Part shown: one piece after another, positions 53,420 through 63,393 of the stretch | How positions within the stretch are numbered: the first letter of the stretch is position 1 | How the letters are laid out: the number at the start of each line of letters is the position of its first letter | Assembly: GCA_041394945.1 (NCBI GenBank) | Contig: JAWKHH010000005.1 | Coordinates: 186,001 to 250,000, forward strand | Direction: 5' to 3' | Length of the DNA stretch: 64,000 nt | From: Bryobacteraceae bacterium | Lineage (GTDB): Bacteria; Acidobacteriota; Terriglobia; Bryobacterales; Bryobacteraceae | The notes under the pieces: model-generated | The model's database searches: none | What the model was told of the DNA's origin: nothing | What the model saw: the letters and a program-made list of their open reading frames with translations, nothing else | Translations under genes and position numbers: made by a program

Positions 53420-55588
53420 ATGAGTCAGAATAAGGTGAGCACCTTGACCCCCACCGAAGCGGAGTTCCGCGTCCACGGCCTCGACTGTGCCGAAGAAATC
53501 TCGCTCATTCGAAAACGCCTCGACCGCGAGAACGCCATCGTCGACCTCTCGTTCGACGTCGTCAGAGGCAAGATGCGCGTCTCCTACGACGCGGGTTCCA
53601 TCGACAGCGCACGGATCCAGAAGGCAGTCTCCGACACGGGGCTGAAATGCGAACCATGGACGGAGCGCGCGGAGTCCCGCGGGTTTTGGGAGTCTCACGG
53701 CAAAACCGTGCTGGCCACCGTTAGCGGCGCGTGTCTCCTCGCGGCGATGATCGTGCAAGGCATCACCACCGGCGACCTGGTCACCGCCCTCCTGGCCCAT
53801 GAGCACGCCGGCCATCACGCGGCCGGGTTGGTGATCGCGCTGTGCGTGGCGGCGATCGTGGCGGGAAGCTTCTTCGTGCTGCCGAAGGCGGCCTACTCAT
53901 TTCGGCGTTTTCAGCCGGACATGAATGCGCTGGTGACGGTGTCGCTGCTTGGGGCGATGTACCTGGGCGAGTGGATCGAAGGCGCGACGCTTGCTTTTCT
54001 GTTCGCGTTGGCCGCGCTGCTCGAGACATTCAGCCTGGCGCGGGCGCGCAAGGCGGTGACGGCGCTGATGGAGTTCGCGCCCGGCGAGGCGTCGGTGGTG
54101 CATGGCAACCACGAGCACCGGGTGCCGATCGCCCAGGTGAAGGCGAACGCGACGGTCCGTGTGCGGCCCGGAGAACGAGTTCCTTGCGATGGCGAAGTGA
54201 CGTCGGGCAATTCGGAAGTCAACCAGGCGCTGATCACCGGGGAATCGATCCCGGTCTGGAAGACGGCTGGCGACCAGGTGTTCGCCGGCACGATCAACGG
54301 CGACGGAACGCTCGACGTTACAGTGACCCATCCGGCGTCGGACACGACGCTGGCGCGGATCATCCGGATGGTGGAAGGCGTGCAGCACCGGCGGGCGCCA
54401 TCCGAGCAGTTCGTGGAGAAATTCTCGCGCTATTACACACCGGCGATGATGCTGCTGGCGCTGGTGGTGGCGGTGTTTCCGCCGCTGCTTCTCGGTAAGG
54501 ATTGGGGCGACTGGTTCTATCAGGGCATGGTGATCCTGCTGATTTCGTGTCCGTGCGCGCTGGTGATCTCGACGCCGGTGAGTATCGTGGCGGCGCTGGC
54601 GTCGTCGGCCAGGCGCGGGGTGCTCGTGAAGGGCGGCGCGTTCCTCGAGGAAGCCGCGCGCGTGAAGGCCGTTGCGTTCGACAAGACCGGGGTGTTGACG
54701 CGCGGAGAACCGGTGGTGAAGTCGCTCGCGCCGCTCGACGGCTACACCGAAGAACAGATCCTCTCGCGGCTGGCGGCAATCGAAGCACATAGCGGGCATC
54801 CGCTGGCCCGCGCGGTCCTGCGATATGCCGAGGACCGGGGAGTTCGGCCTCTCGCCGTGGAGGGGTTCTACTCGTACCAGGGCAAGGGCGCCGAAGGAAC
54901 GGTGGGCGGAGAGCGCTTCTGGGCCGGCAGTCTGCGGATGATGGCCGAGAAGGGTCTCGATGCCGGAGCGTTGCGGGCGCAGCTGCCCAAGGAGGAGTCC
55001 AGCGTGGTGGCGTTCGGCACGGACCGCGAAGTGTGGGCCCTGGTGACGATCGAAGACCCGATCCGGAAGGACGCGATCGAGGCTGTCCACGGGCTCCGGG
55101 CAGTGGGTATCGAAAAGGTGGTGATGCTCACCGGGGACAATCGCGCCACCGGAGAGCTGGTAGGCGCGCATGTGGGGGTGGATGAAGTCCGGGCGGAACT
55201 GTTGCCGGAAGGCAAGTCCGCGACGATCGAGGAACTGAAGCGCGAACACGGAAAGGTGGCGATGGTGGGGGACGGCGTCAACGACGCGCAGGCGATGGCG
55301 GTTTCCTCGCTCGGCGTGGCGCTGGCGACCTCCGGGATGGACGTGGTGATGGAGACGGCGGACGTGGTGTTGATGTCGGGACACCTGAACAAGCTGCCAT
55401 TTCTGATCACGCACGCACGCCGGACGGTGGGGGTGATCCAGCAAAATGTCGCCATCGCGCTGGCGCTGAAGGCGGTCTTCCTGGTTCTGGCGTTTTTCGG
55501 GGCGGCGACGCTGTGGATGGCCGTCGCGGCCGACATGGGCGCGACGCTACTGGTGACGTTCAACGGCCTGAGACTACTCCGGGCCTAG
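53420..55588 (+). CDS. Heavy-metal P1B-type ATPase (Zn/Cd/Pb class)
   Basis: 722 residues. N-terminal heavy-metal-associated-like domain with a single Cys (HGLDCAEEISLIRKRL, CAEE instead of CxxC), a His-rich loop (HEHAGHHAAG), metal-site CPC at residues 377-379 (SCPCALVISTPVS), phosphorylated D421 (FDKTGVLTRGE), SGHPLA and GDGVNDAQAMAV. Inner-membrane metal efflux. CPC with an Asp-containing last helix (VAADMGATLLVTFNGLRLL) favours divalent Zn/Cd/Pb over Cu. No metal-responsive regulator is adjacent. Confidence 0.92.
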   Translation: MSQNKVSTLTPTEAEFRVHGLDCAEEISLIRKRLDRENAIVDLSFDVVRGKMRVSYDAGSIDSARIQKAVSDTGLKCEPWTERAESRGFWESHGKTVLATVSGACLLAAMIVQGITTGDLVTALLAHEHAGHHAAGLVIALCVAAIVAGSFFVLPKAAYSFRRFQPDMNALVTVSLLGAMYLGEWIEGATLAFLFALAALLETFSLARARKAVTALMEFAPGEASVVHGNHEHRVPIAQVKANATVRVRPGERVPCDGEVTSGNSEVNQALITGESIPVWKTAGDQVFAGTINGDGTLDVTVTHPASDTTLARIIRMVEGVQHRRAPSEQFVEKFSRYYTPAMMLLALVVAVFPPLLLGKDWGDWFYQGMVILLISCPCALVISTPVSIVAALASSARRGVLVKGGAFLEEAARVKAVAFDKTGVLTRGEPVVKSLAPLDGYTEEQILSRLAAIEAHSGHPLARAVLRYAEDRGVRPLAVEGFYSYQGKGAEGTVGGERFWAGSLRMMAEKGLDAGALRAQLPKEESSVVAFGTDREVWALVTIEDPIRKDAIEAVHGLRAVGIEKVVMLTGDNRATGELVGAHVGVDEVRAELLPEGKSATIEELKREHGKVAMVGDGVNDAQAMAVSSLGVALATSGMDVVMETADVVLMSGHLNKLPFLITHARRTVGVIQQNVAIALALKAVFLVLAFFGAATLWMAVAADMGATLLVTFNGLRLLRA

Positions 55589-55628
55589 CGGCTGCTAGTA
55601 CTAGTCCCCGCCGTGCTACTCTTACCAC

Positions 55629-58600
55629 ATGGTTAGGGGAAAGATTCTTACACTGCTATTGGTGTCTTCTGCGCTGGCTTCCGCGCAGGTAAATGGACGG
55701 ATCACCGGAACGGTGGTTGATCCGACGGGCGCCGCAATCGGCGGCGCGAAGGTCGAAGTCCTGGTGCCGGGCGGCGCTCAGGCGATTCTGGAGAGCCAGA
55801 CGAACGCGGAAGGGCTATTCTCCTTTCCGGCGGTCCGTCCGGCAAGTTACGATATCTTAATCTCGATGCCGGGTTTCGCGAAACACAGCAGCCGGCGTGT
55901 GAAAGTGGATCCCCTGCAGGAGACCTCGCTCGGGATGGTCCGGCTGGAGGTGGCCGCCACGGAAGAGGTGGTGGAGGTAACCGCGGAAGCGCAGGCGGTG
56001 CAGCTTACGAATGCCGAGTTGACCACCACGATCACCCGGGACCAGATCCAGAACCTGCCGGCGTTCGGGCGCCAGGTGAGTACGCTCTTCACGACGCAGG
56101 CCGGCGTGAGTTCGGGCCGCGGGCCGACGGTGATCAACGGACTTCGCACGTCGGCGGCAAACGTGACGCTCGACGGTATTAATATCCAGGACAACTTCAT
56201 TCGAACGAATTCGCTCGACTTCATGCCGGTCCGGCCGACCATCGAGCAGATTTCGGAGATGACGGTGGCGGTGGCGAACGCGGGGACGACGATCGGCGGC
56301 GGTGCGGCGCAGATCTCGCTTTCGACGCGCTCCGGAAGCAACGACTTTCACGGGTCGCTCTACTGGTACAACCGCAACAGCAAATTCTCGGCCAACGAGT
56401 GGTTCAACAACCGCGGCGGCGTGGAGATTCCGTTCCTGAATCTGAATCAGCCGGGCGGCTCGCTCGGAGGACGGATCATCCGTGACAAGCTGTTCTTCTT
56501 TGGCAATTATGAGGAATATCGATTGAAACAGCAGGAGTCCGTGTTGAACACGGTGCTGACATCGCCGGCGCGTAGCGGCGTTTTCGGGTGCGCCCGTTGC
56601 ACGTCCAGCACGAACCTGTTGACCACGCGCGGGATCGGAATCGATCCGGCGATTTCGACGATGCTCGGCGATCTTCCTGAAGGCAATTCCGGCGACACCG
56701 GTGACGGCATCAACACCACCGGCTACCGGTTCAATGCGCGCTCGAACACGCTTCGGCGGCAGGCGGTGGGACGCGTGGATTACTACCAGTCCTCGGCCCA
56801 CAGCATCGCGGCTACCTATAACTTCACGAAGGAAACCAACGACCGGCCGGATATTACCGACCAGTTCTACACGCCGATCCCGCCCAACGGAACAGACACG
56901 AACCGCCATTTCATGAGCCTCGGCTGGAGGTGGACGGGCAGCCCGACGCTGACCAACGAAGTCCGTTTCGGATTCCTGCTCAGCCCGTCCAAGTTCACCG
57001 CGACCGGGATCCCGTCGGCGCAGATCGGCGGAACGATCTTCACCAACCCGGTGAACGACTTCATGCCGCAAGGCCGTTACACGAACACCTATTCGATTCA
57101 GGACAACGCGTCATGGCTCCGCGGCCGCCACGAGTTTTCGTTCGGCTTCCAGACGCAGCTCATCCGGATCCAGCCTTACAACGACGCCGGCATCGTGCCG
57201 ACGCTGAACCTGGGCATCAGCACGGCCAACGCGACCGGGTTCACTACGGCGCAGCTTCCGGGAGCGACGTCCGGCGACGTCGCGCAGGCGAATGCGCTCT
57301 ATACGACGCTCGGCGGAATCGTGACGTCGGCCAGCCAGAGCTTCAACGTCACGAGCCGGACCTCGGGCTTTGTCCCCGGCGCCGGCGAGGTCCGGAATTT
57401 CCGCTACGACACCTACGCCGGCTATCTGCAGGACCGCTGGAAGGTGCGGAACAATTTCACCCTGACGCTCGGCCTTCGTTACGAGTACTGGACGGTGCTG
57501 AAGGAGCGCGACGACCTGTGGCTGCTCCCCGCCCTAAAGAACGGCAACATCATTCAAACGCTGCTCGATCCGCTGGCCGATTTCGACTTCGTGGGCGTTG
57601 GCGGGCGAAGCCTCTACAAGCCCGACCGGAACAACTTCGCTCCGACACTCGGGTTCTCGTGGGATCCGTTCGGCGCCGGAAAGACGGCCGTCCGCGGCGG
57701 GTACAGTATGTCGTTCTTCAACGACGACACGGTCACCGCCGTCCGCAACAACGCCAACACCAATTCCGGGCTCAATCAGAGCGTGGGCCTGGTGCGGCTC
57801 ACCGGCACGGTTTCCCAGGGCGTGACGATCCCGACGCCTCCGTTTCAGGTTCCGCGGAACCAGCAGGACAACTACGACGCCAGCCCCACCGCCGCGCTCG
57901 GCGCGCCGGACCCCAATCTGAAAACGCCTTACGTCCAGCAATGGACCCTTGGCGTCCAGCACGACTTCAAGGGCAACATCTTCGAACTTCGCTACGTGGG
58001 CAACCACGGCACGCAACTGCTTCGCGCGTTCGACTACAACCAGGTTGTGATCAAAGAGAACGGGTTCCTGGATGACTTCATCCGCGCCCGCAACAACGGC
58101 TTCGCCTCGCTGGCCGCCACGGGCCGGTTCGCGCCGTCCTACACCGGCGCCGGGTCACAGCCGCTGACGGTCTTCCCGCGGCTTCCGAGCGGAGGACTGC
58201 TCACCAACGCCACTGTGATCAACAACATTCTTCAGGGGCAGGCGGGCGAGCTGGCAACCATCTATCAGACGAACGGCCTGAACGGACCGATCGACTTCTT
58301 CCGCAACCCGAACGCGCTTGGCGCGAACGTGATCAACAGCGGCGGCAACTCCACCTACCACGCGCTGCAGTTCGATGTCCGCCGCCGGATGGGCGCCGTC
58401 AACTGGCAGGCGAACTATACGTACGGCAAGGTGCTTTCCGACAACACCGGCGACGCGCAAACGCGTTTCGATCCTTACCTCGATCTCGGCAACCCGTCGC
58501 TCGAGCGCGCCCGCGCGCCGTTCGACCTGACGCACGCGATCAAGTTCAACGGCAGCTACGAGCTTCCGTACGGCAAGGGCCGGCGCTGGTCGTCGAACTC

Positions 58601-59153
58601 ACCGGTAGTGAATCACATCCTCGGCGGATGGATCGTGTCGGGCATCATGCAATGGCAATCCGGCTTCCCGTTCTCGGTCCTGTCGAATCGCGGGACGCTG
58701 AACCGCGCCGGCCGCTCGACCAACAAGAACACGGCGACGTCGCTGCTCACCAAGAGCGAAATCGAGAGCCGATTTGGCGTCCGCAAGGACGGCGACGGCG
58801 TGTACCTGATCGACCGTTCGGCGATCAACACGGATCGTCGCGGCGTAAGCTCGGACGGGTCGGCGCCGTACGCCGGCCAGCTCTTCTTCAATCCGGATCC
58901 CGGCGGCGTGGGCGCGCTGCAGCGCCGTATGTTCTCCGGACCGTGGGCTTTCGGGCTTGACATGTCGGTTCTGAAACGGTTCCCGATCCGCGAACGCGAC
59001 TACCTCGAGTTCCGCGCGAACGCCTACAACATGCCGAACCACGCTACGTTCTCGTTCGGGGATCAGAACATCAACAGCACGGCCTTCGGGCGGCTGACGA
59101 GCACGTTGTCGAGCGCGCGGGTTTGGGAGTTCGGGCTCTACTACCGCTTCTAG
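55629..59153 (+). CDS. TonB-dependent receptor with carboxypeptidase-regulatory-like domain
   Basis: 1174 residues with signal peptide (LTLLLVSSALASA), regulatory-like sandwich (NGRITGTVVDPTGAAIGGAK), plug (NLPAFGRQVSTLFTTQAGVS, VTLDGINIQDNFI) and long barrel ending VWEFGLYYRF. Transcribed from its own start 40 bases after the ATPase gene. Ligand unknown. Confidence 0.93.
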   Translation: MVRGKILTLLLVSSALASAQVNGRITGTVVDPTGAAIGGAKVEVLVPGGAQAILESQTNAEGLFSFPAVRPASYDILISMPGFAKHSSRRVKVDPLQETSLGMVRLEVAATEEVVEVTAEAQAVQLTNAELTTTITRDQIQNLPAFGRQVSTLFTTQAGVSSGRGPTVINGLRTSAANVTLDGINIQDNFIRTNSLDFMPVRPTIEQISEMTVAVANAGTTIGGGAAQISLSTRSGSNDFHGSLYWYNRNSKFSANEWFNNRGGVEIPFLNLNQPGGSLGGRIIRDKLFFFGNYEEYRLKQQESVLNTVLTSPARSGVFGCARCTSSTNLLTTRGIGIDPAISTMLGDLPEGNSGDTGDGINTTGYRFNARSNTLRRQAVGRVDYYQSSAHSIAATYNFTKETNDRPDITDQFYTPIPPNGTDTNRHFMSLGWRWTGSPTLTNEVRFGFLLSPSKFTATGIPSAQIGGTIFTNPVNDFMPQGRYTNTYSIQDNASWLRGRHEFSFGFQTQLIRIQPYNDAGIVPTLNLGISTANATGFTTAQLPGATSGDVAQANALYTTLGGIVTSASQSFNVTSRTSGFVPGAGEVRNFRYDTYAGYLQDRWKVRNNFTLTLGLRYEYWTVLKERDDLWLLPALKNGNIIQTLLDPLADFDFVGVGGRSLYKPDRNNFAPTLGFSWDPFGAGKTAVRGGYSMSFFNDDTVTAVRNNANTNSGLNQSVGLVRLTGTVSQGVTIPTPPFQVPRNQQDNYDASPTAALGAPDPNLKTPYVQQWTLGVQHDFKGNIFELRYVGNHGTQLLRAFDYNQVVIKENGFLDDFIRARNNGFASLAATGRFAPSYTGAGSQPLTVFPRLPSGGLLTNATVINNILQGQAGELATIYQTNGLNGPIDFFRNPNALGANVINSGGNSTYHALQFDVRRRMGAVNWQANYTYGKVLSDNTGDAQTRFDPYLDLGNPSLERARAPFDLTHAIKFNGSYELPYGKGRRWSSNSPVVNHILGGWIVSGIMQWQSGFPFSVLSNRGTLNRAGRSTNKNTATSLLTKSEIESRFGVRKDGDGVYLIDRSAINTDRRGVSSDGSAPYAGQLFFNPDPGGVGALQRRMFSGPWAFGLDMSVLKRFPIRERDYLEFRANAYNMPNHATFSFGDQNINSTAFGRLTSTLSSARVWEFGLYYRF

Positions 59154-59253
59154 CTGGCCGGCACAGGGCGGGGCGCCCTCAACGCAGGCAAGGATTCGCC
59201 GCCCCAGTTCCGTTGCGCCGGCGAGTCCTCAGAAGCTCGCGCATGAGGGCGTT

Positions 59254-59278
59254 CGAGCGAGCGGGGACCGTTCGCTCG
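59254..59278. repeat. Long hairpin between the receptor and trpEG
   Basis: 11-bp stem CGAGCGAGCGG/CCGTTCGCTCG (one G-T pair) with loop GGA. Its right arm reads CGAGCGAACGG on the other strand, sharing GAGCGAACG with the dispersed repeat. No T tract follows. It may be a REP-like unit or a factor-assisted terminator. The rest of 59154-59360 shows no leader peptide with Trp codons, so trp attenuation is not supported. Confidence 0.45.
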
Positions 59279-59360
59279 CGGCTCGGTCACCTTTCGCGGC
59301 TCGCCGCCGGTGAGCTTCCACCGGATCGGATGCTAACCTGAACGAAAGGGCAAATTTCCA

Positions 59361-61538
59361 GTGGCCATACGCCAGCTCCGGTACTCCACTCCATCCGGCA
59401 TCCAGGTAACCCGAGCCGCCACCAAGGTTCCTTACAAGCGCGGGTTGGCGGACCTTCTGCGGCAGCTCGATCGCCGGCGCGGGATCTATCTTTCGTCCGG
59501 CTACGAGTACCCGGGCCGCTATTCCCGATGGGACGTCGCCGCAATCAATCCACCCATCGAGATCATCGGCAGGGGGCGCCGGCTCGAAATCAACCCGCTC
59601 AACCGGCGCGGCGAAGCGCTGTGCCGGATGCTCGCCCGCGTGCTCGAATCGCATCCGCACTGGCAATCGTTCCGGCTGGAAGAGGGCTCGCTCCGCGGCG
59701 TTCTCAAGCCGCTCGAAGGGCTCTTCTCCGAGGAGGAACGCAGCCGCCAGCCCTCGGCGTTCAGCATCCTTCGCGCGCTGATCCACGAATTCCGGAATTC
59801 CAAGGACCCCCGCCTCGCGCTCGTCGGCGCGTTCGGCTACGATCTTCTCTTCCAGTTCGACCCGATCGAACAGAAACTCCCCCGCGGCGACACCCGGGAT
59901 CTCCACCTCTATCTCTGCGACGACATCTACTTCATGGATCGCAAACGGGAGATCATCGAGCGTTACGAGTACGATTTTTCCCTGGACGATCTTTCCACCT
60001 CCGGTTTCCCCCGCGACGGAGCCGACATCGCACCGCCGCCGCCCACCGCTCCGGCTCCAATCCAGTCGGACCACACTCGCGAAGAGTACATGGCCAACGT
60101 CGAGACGGTTCGTCAGGGGATGAAACGCGGCGACTATTACGAAGTGGTGCTCCGCCAGACGTTCTCCGCGCCTTACTCGGCGAGTTCCTCCGAGCTGTTC
60201 GAGCGGATCCAGAAGGCCTCGCCCAGCCCGTACGAATTTCTCCTCCAGCTCGGCTCGGAGGCTCTCATCGGCGCATCGCCGGAAATGTTCGTGCGTGTGG
60301 AAGGCGCGCGCGTCGAAACGTGCCCGATCTCCGGCACCGCCCGCCGCACCGGCGACCCGCTCCGTGATGCGGACTCCATCCGCGACCTCCTCAGCTCGCT
60401 CAAGGAAGAGTCCGAGCTGACGATGTGCACCGATGTCGACCGCAACGACAAATCGCGCGTCGCCGTGCCCGGAACGGTGCAGGTCATCGGCAGGCGCCTC
60501 ATCGAAAGCTACGCAGGCGTCTTTCACACGGTCGATCACGTCGTGGCGACGCTCGCTCCCGAGTTCGATTCGCTGGACGCGTTTCTGACCCACATGTGGG
60601 CCGTCACGGTGATCGGCGCGCCGAAGAAGTGGGCGGCGCAGACCATCGAGAATCTCGAAAAAGACGCGCGCGGCTGGTACGGCGGCGCGGTCGGCATGAT
60701 CGCGTTGAACGGCGACATCAACACGGGCATCCTGATCCGCACGGTTCACCTGCGCGACGGCATCGCGCGTTATCCGGTGGGCGCCACGCTGCTTTACGAT
60801 TCGGTCCCCGCGGCCGAGGAGCAGGAGACGCGGAACAAAGCCACCGGATTCTTCCGGGTACTCGGCGATGCGGAGCAGGCCGCGGAAGCCGCGCCTCCGG
60901 AAGAACGCTTCGAACCGGCGTCGCGGGAGGGCCGCGGCGTCCGGATGCTGCTCGTCGACAACGAAGACTGCTTCATCCATACGCTGGCCAACTATGCGCG
61001 GCAAACCGGCGCCGAGGTGAACACCTACCGCTCCGGGTTTCCGTTGGCGCTTATCGACAGGCTGAAGCCGGACCTGATTCTGATCTCACCCGGGCCGGGC
61101 CGTCCGGCCGACTTCGGCGTACCGGACGTTGTGCGGCACGCGGCATCGCTCGGCGTGCCGGTGTTCGGAGTGTGCCTCGGGTTGCAGGGCGTGGTGGAGG
61201 CCTTCGGCGGCGAACTCGGCGTGCTCGACTATCCGGTGCACGGCAAGCCGTCGGTCGTCCACCACATCAACAAGGGCGTCTTCGAAGGCTTGCCCGAGTT
61301 CTTCAAGGTGGGCCGCTATCACTCGCTGTACGCGATCAAAGAGAAGCTGCCGGAGGAACTCGAGGTGACGGCGGAATCCGACGATGGGGTGATCATGGGT
61401 GTGCGCCACCGGCGGCTCCCGATCGAGGCCGTGCAATTCCATCCGGAGTCGATTCTCACGCTCGAGGATGCCTGCGGACTTCGCCTGATTGCCAACGTGG
61501 TGCGGAAACTGGCCGTGCGGGCGGGCGCGGCGCGGTAA
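59361..61538 (+). CDS. trpEG: Anthranilate synthase, fused TrpE-TrpG
   Basis: 725 residues from a GTG with AAAGGG upstream. Residues about 1-510 are the chorismate-binding component I (GASPEMFVRVEGARVETCPI, SGTARRTGDPLRDADSIRDL, SELTMCTDVDRNDKSRV); residues about 530-725 are the class I glutamine amidotransferase (LLVDNEDCFIHTLANYARQT, nucleophile C605 in GVCLGLQGVVE, catalytic HPE in QFHPES). Converts chorismate and glutamine to anthranilate for tryptophan or a secondary metabolite. Fusions of this order are known in Rhizobium and Azospirillum; some close relatives make phenazine precursors, so the product is not fully certain. Confidence 0.93.
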   Translation: MAIRQLRYSTPSGIQVTRAATKVPYKRGLADLLRQLDRRRGIYLSSGYEYPGRYSRWDVAAINPPIEIIGRGRRLEINPLNRRGEALCRMLARVLESHPHWQSFRLEEGSLRGVLKPLEGLFSEEERSRQPSAFSILRALIHEFRNSKDPRLALVGAFGYDLLFQFDPIEQKLPRGDTRDLHLYLCDDIYFMDRKREIIERYEYDFSLDDLSTSGFPRDGADIAPPPPTAPAPIQSDHTREEYMANVETVRQGMKRGDYYEVVLRQTFSAPYSASSSELFERIQKASPSPYEFLLQLGSEALIGASPEMFVRVEGARVETCPISGTARRTGDPLRDADSIRDLLSSLKEESELTMCTDVDRNDKSRVAVPGTVQVIGRRLIESYAGVFHTVDHVVATLAPEFDSLDAFLTHMWAVTVIGAPKKWAAQTIENLEKDARGWYGGAVGMIALNGDINTGILIRTVHLRDGIARYPVGATLLYDSVPAAEEQETRNKATGFFRVLGDAEQAAEAAPPEERFEPASREGRGVRMLLVDNEDCFIHTLANYARQTGAEVNTYRSGFPLALIDRLKPDLILISPGPGRPADFGVPDVVRHAASLGVPVFGVCLGLQGVVEAFGGELGVLDYPVHGKPSVVHHINKGVFEGLPEFFKVGRYHSLYAIKEKLPEELEVTAESDDGVIMGVRHRRLPIEAVQFHPESILTLEDACGLRLIANVVRKLAVRAGAAR

Positions 61539-61541
61539 GCG

Positions 61542-61904
61542 ATGGCGCGGTTCCTCGTTCCTATCGGTGTGTTCCTGGCGGGGTCCACGGTGACGAGCCT
61601 GTTCTTCATCAACTTCTGCGCGACGGTATACCAGTGCGGGTGCCAGTCGCTCTGGACCACGGCGGATCAGTTCTGCAACATCCACGCCTCGCATGGGCGG
61701 CACTGTCCGTGGTGTTCGTTCGGATACACGGGGTACGTGCTGGTTTACGGGACCATGGTCGCGGCGCAGGCGGTCACGGTGTTCGCCGCGGTGCGCAGAG
61801 GGTGGACGTGGCCGCTGCAGCTGGCGGCGACGCTGCTGGCATTCCCCGCGATAGGGCTGATTCTGGCGGTGGCCCTCGGGCTTTACACCGGGTACTGGAA
61901 CTAA
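61542..61904 (+). CDS. Cys-rich small membrane protein
   Basis: 120 residues, starting 3 bases after trpEG. Three predicted membrane helices (PIGVFLAGSTVTSLFFINF, VLVYGTMVAAQAVTVFAAV, LAATLLAFPAIGLILAVALG) with a Cys/His-rich loop between the first two (CGCQSLW, CNIHASHGRHCPWC). The CPWC-like motif suggests a thiol-redox or metal site facing one side of the membrane. Not recognised as a known family. Confidence 0.65.
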   Translation: MARFLVPIGVFLAGSTVTSLFFINFCATVYQCGCQSLWTTADQFCNIHASHGRHCPWCSFGYTGYVLVYGTMVAAQAVTVFAAVRRGWTWPLQLAATLLAFPAIGLILAVALGLYTGYWN

Positions 61905-61945
61905 CGAGGCTTGTTTCACACGCCCTGGGCGATTTATGCTGAAGC

Positions 61946-62065
61946 GTGCTTGGTGACCTGATCTACGTGTTGTTCCTGATCATTGTCGTGTGGCTAGCGC
62001 TGATCAGCGACGGCGACGGCGGGGGCGGCCGGCGCGCCCGGGTTCCGCTCTCGTCGGTCGGGTAG
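61946..62065 (+). CDS. 39-residue putative membrane mini-protein
   Basis: GTG start at 61946, stop TAG at 62063-62065. One hydrophobic helix (LIYVLFLIIVVWLALI) followed by a Gly/Asp and Arg-rich tail (SDGDGGGGRRARV). It lies between two operon-like genes on the same strand. Composition suits a single-pass membrane peptide, but there is no clear SD. Confidence 0.35.
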   Translation: MLGDLIYVLFLIIVVWLALISDGDGGGGRRARVPLSSVG

Positions 62066-62090
62066 GATCGCCGGAAGCTACCATAGGAAT

Positions 62091-63371
62091 GTGCCCCGGG
62101 CCATCGTCGCCGGCGGTGGCCTCGCCGGGCTTGCCGCTGCTCAGTCTCTTGCCGAATCCGGCTGGGCGGTGGACGTATTCGAGACCCGCCCGTTTCCCGG
62201 CGGCCGCGCGACGTCTTATCCGCTCCCCGGCGACACTGCGGAAACGATCGATAACTGCCAGCACATTCTCCTCCGCTGCTGCACGGAGCTAGTGCGCTTC
62301 TACCGCGCGCTCGGAGTCGAAGACGCGATCGAATTCCACAGGGCGTTCCATTTCGTCGAACCCGGCGGCCGCGTGTCCACGCTCGAGCGGGGGCGATTCG
62401 CGCCGCCGCTGCACTTCGCCGAGGCGTTCGCCCGGATGCGATGCCTCTCGCTCGGCGCCAAGCTCTCGATCGCGCTGGCGATGCGCGCCGTCGAGCGCGA
62501 GTGGCCCGGCCGCGACGACCTCGACCGCATCACAATGCTCGAGTGGCTGCGCGAGAAATCACAGCCGCCACTCGCGATTGAGCGGTTCTGGCGCCAGGTG
62601 CTCGTCTCGGCGGTGAACGAGGAACTGGATCGCATGGCCGCCGCCCATGGACTGCAGGTGATCGCGCTCGGATTCCTCAGCTCGCCCGTCGCCTATGAGA
62701 TGGGCGTCCCCCGCGTGCCGCTCGCGGAGCTCTACGGCGCATCGGCGTGGCGGCGATTCCCTGGAGTCGAATTCCATTTCCGGACCGCGGCCGAGCGGTT
62801 CGCGATCGAGAACGGCGCGGTGCGCGCACTGCGCACCTCGGCCGGCGAATTCACCGCGGATGCCTACATTTCGGCGGTGCCATTCGAGCGGGCCGGAGGG
62901 CTCACGCCGGAACTCGGCCTGGACTTTTCCGGCTGGGAACACTCGCCCATCACCGGCATTCATCTGTGGTTCGACCGCCCGGTGATCGATCTTCCGCACG
63001 CGACGCTCCTCGATCGGACGGTGCAGTGGATCTTCAACAAGCGGGAGGGGCGCCAGGTCCAGCTTGTCGTCAGCGCATGCCGATCCCTGACGGCTATGTC
63101 CCGCGCCGACATCGTCGCGTTGGCCGCGGGCGAGCTCAACGAGTTCTTTCCCGCCGCACGAGGCGCGTCGCTCCTAAAGGCGCACGTGGTGAAGGAAGTT
63201 CGCGCCACGTTCTCCGCCCGCCCGGGTCTCGAAGCCCTTCGGCCGGCGGCCAGCACGCGATTCCGCAACCTGTTCCTCGCCGGAGACTGGACGCGAACGG
63301 GATGGCCCGCCACGATGGAAGGGGCCGTACGCAGCGGCTTCGCGGCGGCGGCGTCAGCGCTGGAGGGATAA
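62091..63371 (+). CDS. hpnE: Hydroxysqualene dehydroxylase HpnE
   Basis: 426-residue FAD-dependent amine-oxidase/desaturase-like protein. Dinucleotide-binding start IVAGGGLAGLAAAQSLAE, ETRPFPGGRATSYP, NCQHILLRCCTELVRFY and C-terminal FAD site NLFLAGDWTRTGWPATMEGA match HpnE, the enzyme that reduces hydroxysqualene to squalene for hopanoids. Start is GTG at 62091. hpnC and hpnD are not in the window. It is followed 22 bases later by a prenyltransferase gene. Confidence 0.87.
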   Translation: MPRAIVAGGGLAGLAAAQSLAESGWAVDVFETRPFPGGRATSYPLPGDTAETIDNCQHILLRCCTELVRFYRALGVEDAIEFHRAFHFVEPGGRVSTLERGRFAPPLHFAEAFARMRCLSLGAKLSIALAMRAVEREWPGRDDLDRITMLEWLREKSQPPLAIERFWRQVLVSAVNEELDRMAAAHGLQVIALGFLSSPVAYEMGVPRVPLAELYGASAWRRFPGVEFHFRTAAERFAIENGAVRALRTSAGEFTADAYISAVPFERAGGLTPELGLDFSGWEHSPITGIHLWFDRPVIDLPHATLLDRTVQWIFNKREGRQVQLVVSACRSLTAMSRADIVALAAGELNEFFPAARGASLLKAHVVKEVRATFSARPGLEALRPAASTRFRNLFLAGDWTRTGWPATMEGAVRSGFAAAASALEG

Positions 63372-63393
63372 ACCGCCGGTTACTCTAGAGTGA

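Noticed and set aside
53897..55444. 515-codon minus-strand frame opposite the P-type ATPase
   Set aside because: His/Arg-rich shadow of a gene with intact CPC, DKTG and GDGVND motifs.
59154..59360. Trp attenuator with leader peptide before trpEG
   Set aside because: No short frame with tandem Trp codons and no antiterminator/terminator pair; only one long hairpin without a T tract.
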